Source: Acanthochlamys bracteata (lineage: Eukaryota; Streptophyta; Magnoliopsida; Pandanales; Velloziaceae). From it: a stretch of DNA of 64,000 nt. Of this stretch, positions 60,896 through 64,000 are shown piece after piece (the first letter of the stretch is position 1; each line of letters begins with the position of its first letter). The notes under the pieces are model-generated. The model saw only the letters and a program-made list of their open reading frames with translations, searched no databases and had not been told where the DNA came from. Made by a program: the position numbers and the translations under genes. The stretch spans positions 8,363,725 to 8,427,724 of the forward strand of contig CM034129.1 of assembly GCA_019914995.1 (NCBI GenBank). The letters run 5' to 3'.

Positions 60896-61020
60896 CCAAA
60901 CTACGACTTTACAACCTTACAGACATTACGAAGTTAATTAATATATATTATTATTTAGAGTTGTATCAATGCTAATTAATTTTGTAATGTCAATTAGGTT
61001 GTAGTAAAGTGGTCATAATT
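60896..61020. repeat. Imperfect foldback (arms about 47 bp)
   Basis: The left arm (60896-60942, containing GACTTTACAACC and GACATTACGAAG) is complementary, with mismatches, to the right arm (60973-61020, containing TTTTGTAATGTC and GGTTGTAGTAAAG), around a 30-bp AT-rich loop. It may be a worn MITE. Confidence 0.6.
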
Positions 61021-61860
61021 TAGTTGTATCGTCGTCATCATAGGTTGCTTGTTTGATGAAAGAAGAAAATATCAATAGAAATCTAGCTAGAATATAATTA
61101 AAAAAGAAAAATTCGAGTGTATTATTCTTAAAAAAATTTTATATTCTTTTAATCAACTTTCTTTAATAAATTTCTATTATATCGAGCTCTATTTGGTGTT
61201 GATTTCTTTATCATACATATAGATACATACCTATAGTAATTTTTTGAATTAACACCTGGTCGTAAATTTTCATCGGATGCACCCACGCTATAAGTTTGAA
61301 TAAAATTTATTTTTGAGTCAAGAGCAGTGTGGTTATTTTATTTTTATAAAGAGAATTTTAGTTATAGAAAAAATAGAAAGAAAATTTTATTTTGAAAAAA
61401 TAATTAAAAATATAAAATATAAAATAAAAAGATTATTTAATAAAAAAACTCTGAGAGCTTTGGACTCCATATAGAATTGGAATATATGTGGTTTGAAACT
61501 TATGTAAATTTTATTTTACATATATTATAATAAAATTTATAATGTAAATTTTATTTTACTTTTAAAACAATTGATAAAATATTCTAAAAAATTTATTAAA
61601 ACATATAAAATAAAATTAAAATAAAAAAGAGAAGATATAGAAAATGAGCAATCTCAATATCACCATATATTCTATATGCCACGTACAGTTTGTACCTGTA
61701 CCCTCTAGGCCACACTGTGAGAGTACCAAACAAAGGTATTGATGGATAGTACATACCTTACGATATGGCATACAAGTGCAATTTCCGTTAGAAATTTCGT
61801 GTGATGAACTTTTGACTTTTTCAAAATTATTTTACAATAAAAAAGTAAATATAAATTTTT

Positions 61861-62720
61861 ATAAATACCAACTTAGAACTATTAATAAGAGATATCAAAT
61901 TAACTCTCTTTTGACGTTTGCACTCGAACGGAGCAATATTTTTTAAAATGACTTAGACTATCTATTTTAAAATAAAATAAATTATTTTTTCAATAATAAA
62001 ATAAATAATTATTTTTAAATAAAATTGATTATTTGTTCCGAAGTGAAACGAATTATTTGCCACGAAATAAAATTAACTATGAGAGTTTCGAAATAAAATA
62101 GACTAATTATCTTAAATAAAATGAACCATAAAAGTACTTGAATGAAGCGAATTATCAAAGCTCTAAATAAAAAATATAATAAAATTAGAATTAGCTAGTA
62201 TTTTGGACTAATTTGGCCCAACCTATTTTTATAATTTTTTGAAATCAATTAATAAAAGAAAAAAATTGCATGAGCATTTTATAAATATCACTTTAGAACT
62301 GTTAATAAGTATGTAAAACTAAACTTCTATAATATCTGCTTTCTAACGAAAAGATTTTTTTTTTAAAGTAAAGCGAGTTATATTTTCAAAAATAGAGCGA
62401 ATTACTTACCATAATAACTAGACCATTGTTCTAAATATAGCGGATTATCTGTTTTAAATTGAGGCTAGCTAGTTGTTAAAAAATTAATAGTACTATTAAA
62501 AATCATGAAATAAAGTGAACACTTGCTACGAAATAAAGAAAAACGTTAACCCTATTAGATGAATCGTATAGTAAAGCTAAATTTAATCTATATTTTGGAT
62601 GAAATTGATTCAGTTTGTTATAATACTATGCGATAAATTTAAGATCTCTATTAAAACTAATTCAAACTAGAAAGAGTGAGTATAAAATTTTGCGAATATT
62701 ATTTCAAAATTATTGTAAAA
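61861..62720. repeat. Tandem repeat with a ~420-bp unit (two units and part of a third)
   Basis: ATAAATACCAACTTAGAACT at 61861 and ATAAATATCACTTTAGAACT at 62281 open two similar units, each continuing through short phrases such as AAATAAAATGAAC, GCGAATTA and GCGGATTATC and a TATTTTGGA segment near the end. A third start appears near 62690. Inside each unit a shorter internal periodicity is visible. Confidence 0.6.
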
Positions 62721-62997
62721 ATGTGAGACAAACATCTCTTAACATTCCACTTGCATAGAAAATTTATTTGTGTAATTACCAAGAAAGGCTGAGTACAAGA
62801 TATTAAAAGAAATCTACAACGTCTACAACTTGGATCAGATTTGTTCCGACATGGTTAAACGAATGATCCTAATTCATACACGCAGCTGAGATGAGCAATG
62901 ATGTCAATGATCAAACCTAAGCAATGATCCTCTCCACAAAAGGACCCACTTGTGAATTTAATAGCTGCTTTCTTTTCTTCCAAGTTCTTCTACTTCA

Positions 62998-63003
62998 TAT
63001 ATA
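62998..63003 (+). promoter_or_regulatory. TATA box of the P450 gene
   Basis: TATATA in the context TTCATATATAGC lies 92 bp before the P450 start codon, which would give a leader of about 60 nt. Confidence 0.6.
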
Positions 63004-63094
63004 GCTAAGCTAGGACTTGCAAACTACAAGCTACAACAATCACTCCCTCCCTCAAGCACAAGCACAATAGCACTACAAGTCTACAAAGGTAACC

Positions 63095-64000
63095 ATGCCA
63101 AACCTTCTGCTTCTTCTGTTCATCCCCATCTTCATTCTACTCATCATCATCAAAACTATATCATCATCATCATCAACCAATCCTAAACACTACAAGAATA
63201 AAACAGCAGTACTGCTCCCTCCTTCCCCTCCCAACAAGCTTCCGATCATCGGCCACCTTCACTTGCTCGGCCGTTTCCCCTACCGCTCTCTGCAATCCCT
63301 TTCATTCACATATGGCCCTCTAATTCATATCCAGCTTGGAAAGGTCACAGCAGTCGTTGTATCATCTCCTGCAGCAGTAAGAGAAATGTTCAAGGACCAT
63401 GACGTTGCCTTTGCGAGCAGACCGAAGCTTCGTGCAGCTAACCGTTTCTCATACAATAATCGCAACATCGCGTTCTCTCCTTACGGCGAGTACTGGCGTC
63501 AGGTACTCTTGTAATGAACTACTTCGTGGTATCAGTGTATAGTTTGTAAGAGTATTTGAATAAGAAATTCATATATACCTCACGATATGTAGTTCATTTT
63601 CGAATTATGAATTCGTAATGTTAAGGTTTTATCTTAATTTTGGTAATTTCTAGAATAAGAGATGGTACTTGAGCAATGACTACAATCAAACTATCTTAAC
63701 ATTACTTTACAATTTATATATAGGTTCGCAAAATCTGCGTGTTGCATCTCCTTAGTGCACGGCGTGTCCAGTCCTTTCGCCCTGCTCGTGAAGCCGAAGT
63801 CCTGCGCTTAACGCAAACGCTACGAAATAATTCTACGCTGCAAGCAATCAACTTGAGCGAAGCACTGAGCGACTATGCGTACAGAGTGCTTCATAGTGCT
63901 GCGCTTGGGAGGAAATGCAGTGACGAGAAGGAGTCAAGAGTGCTGGAGAAGATAGTGGAGGAGTCCTCAGCTTTGCTTGGAGCGTTCAATGTGGACGATT
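63095..64000 (+). CDS. Cytochrome P450, CYP71 clade, N-terminal part (runs off the window)
   Basis: Exon 1 is 63095-63502 (136 codons); after a GT-AG intron, exon 2 starts at 63724 and is open to the window end. Residues 2-20 are a hydrophobic ER anchor (LLLLLFIPIFILLIII), followed by the proline-rich hinge LPPSPPNKLPIIGH. Then come YGPLIHIQLGK, FASRPKL, FSPYGEYWRQ and, across the intron, VRKICVLHLLSARRVQSFR; the W-R of the C-helix contacts the haem propionate. This matches microsomal A-type P450s of the CYP71 clade, perhaps CYP71A-like. The I-helix, ExxR and haem-binding Cys lie beyond the window, so substrate is unknown. The phase-0 intron right after EYWRQ is additional to the single intron that most CYP71-clade genes have near the I-helix. 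Confidence 0.9.

Larger units (their letters stand above)
59569..62990. other. Spacer between the TruB and P450 genes
   Basis: The left part should include the TruB 3' untranslated region; at about 59915-59985 there is a short duplicated phrase (CATATTCCAAG, GCAGTACATTC). From 60360 it is very AT-rich with one foldback and a tandem repeat, listed separately. No exon is supported. Confidence 0.5.

Overview
This is an AT-rich piece of a flowering-plant nuclear genome, most likely a eudicot. The genes have many GT-AG introns, and the introns and intergenic DNA are full of small transposons and microsatellites. I see no tRNA, rRNA or CRISPR array. Exon borders below were set by hand from splice signals, reading phase and family similarity. 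Every gene model closes in frame, but none was tested against transcripts.

Layout: (1) 1-2951 is AT-rich and featureless. (2) 2952-5555 is a CACTA DNA transposon with a GTA target duplication, carrying a stolen piece of a kinesin-5 motor gene. (3) 7205-18718, minus strand, is the SAGA chromatin-reader gene SGF29 (nine coding exons, 271 aa, one of them only 14 nt); its introns hold a Tourist-like MITE, a probable Helitron end, an LTR miniature (TRIM) and a 208-bp duplication. (4) 18719-23172 is a divergent spacer crowded with MITEs. (5) 23173-33719, plus, is the chloroplast sensor kinase gene CSK (nine exons, 622 aa). (6) 36342-44098, plus, is a DUF707 membrane-anchored protein gene (fourteen coding exons, 399 aa) with a GA-repeat core promoter and a spliced leader. 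(7) 44099-50207 is a transposon graveyard: MITEs, a RNase H relic and a mosaic LTR element of the same family as the SGF29-intron TRIM. (8) 50208-51545, minus, is a small plant gene I do not recognise (189 aa), head-to-head with (9) 51914-59568, plus, a TruB-family tRNA pseudouridine synthase gene (nine exons, 507 aa). (10) 59569-63094 is a spacer with a foldback and a 420-bp tandem repeat. (11) 63095-64000, plus, is the start of a cytochrome P450 gene of the CYP71 clade, cut off by the window end.

The genes do not form a pathway. SGF29 and CSK are both regulatory (nuclear histone-mark reading; plastid redox control of transcription), TruB acts in RNA modification, DUF707 is probably a secretory-pathway protein, and the P450 is metabolic. 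The most notable items are the gene-capturing CACTA element, the TRIM with intact 5-bp target duplication plus its mosaic relative 32 kb away, the 14-nt SGF29 exon, the replaced H-box histidine in CSK, and a perfect 18-bp hairpin in a TruB intron.
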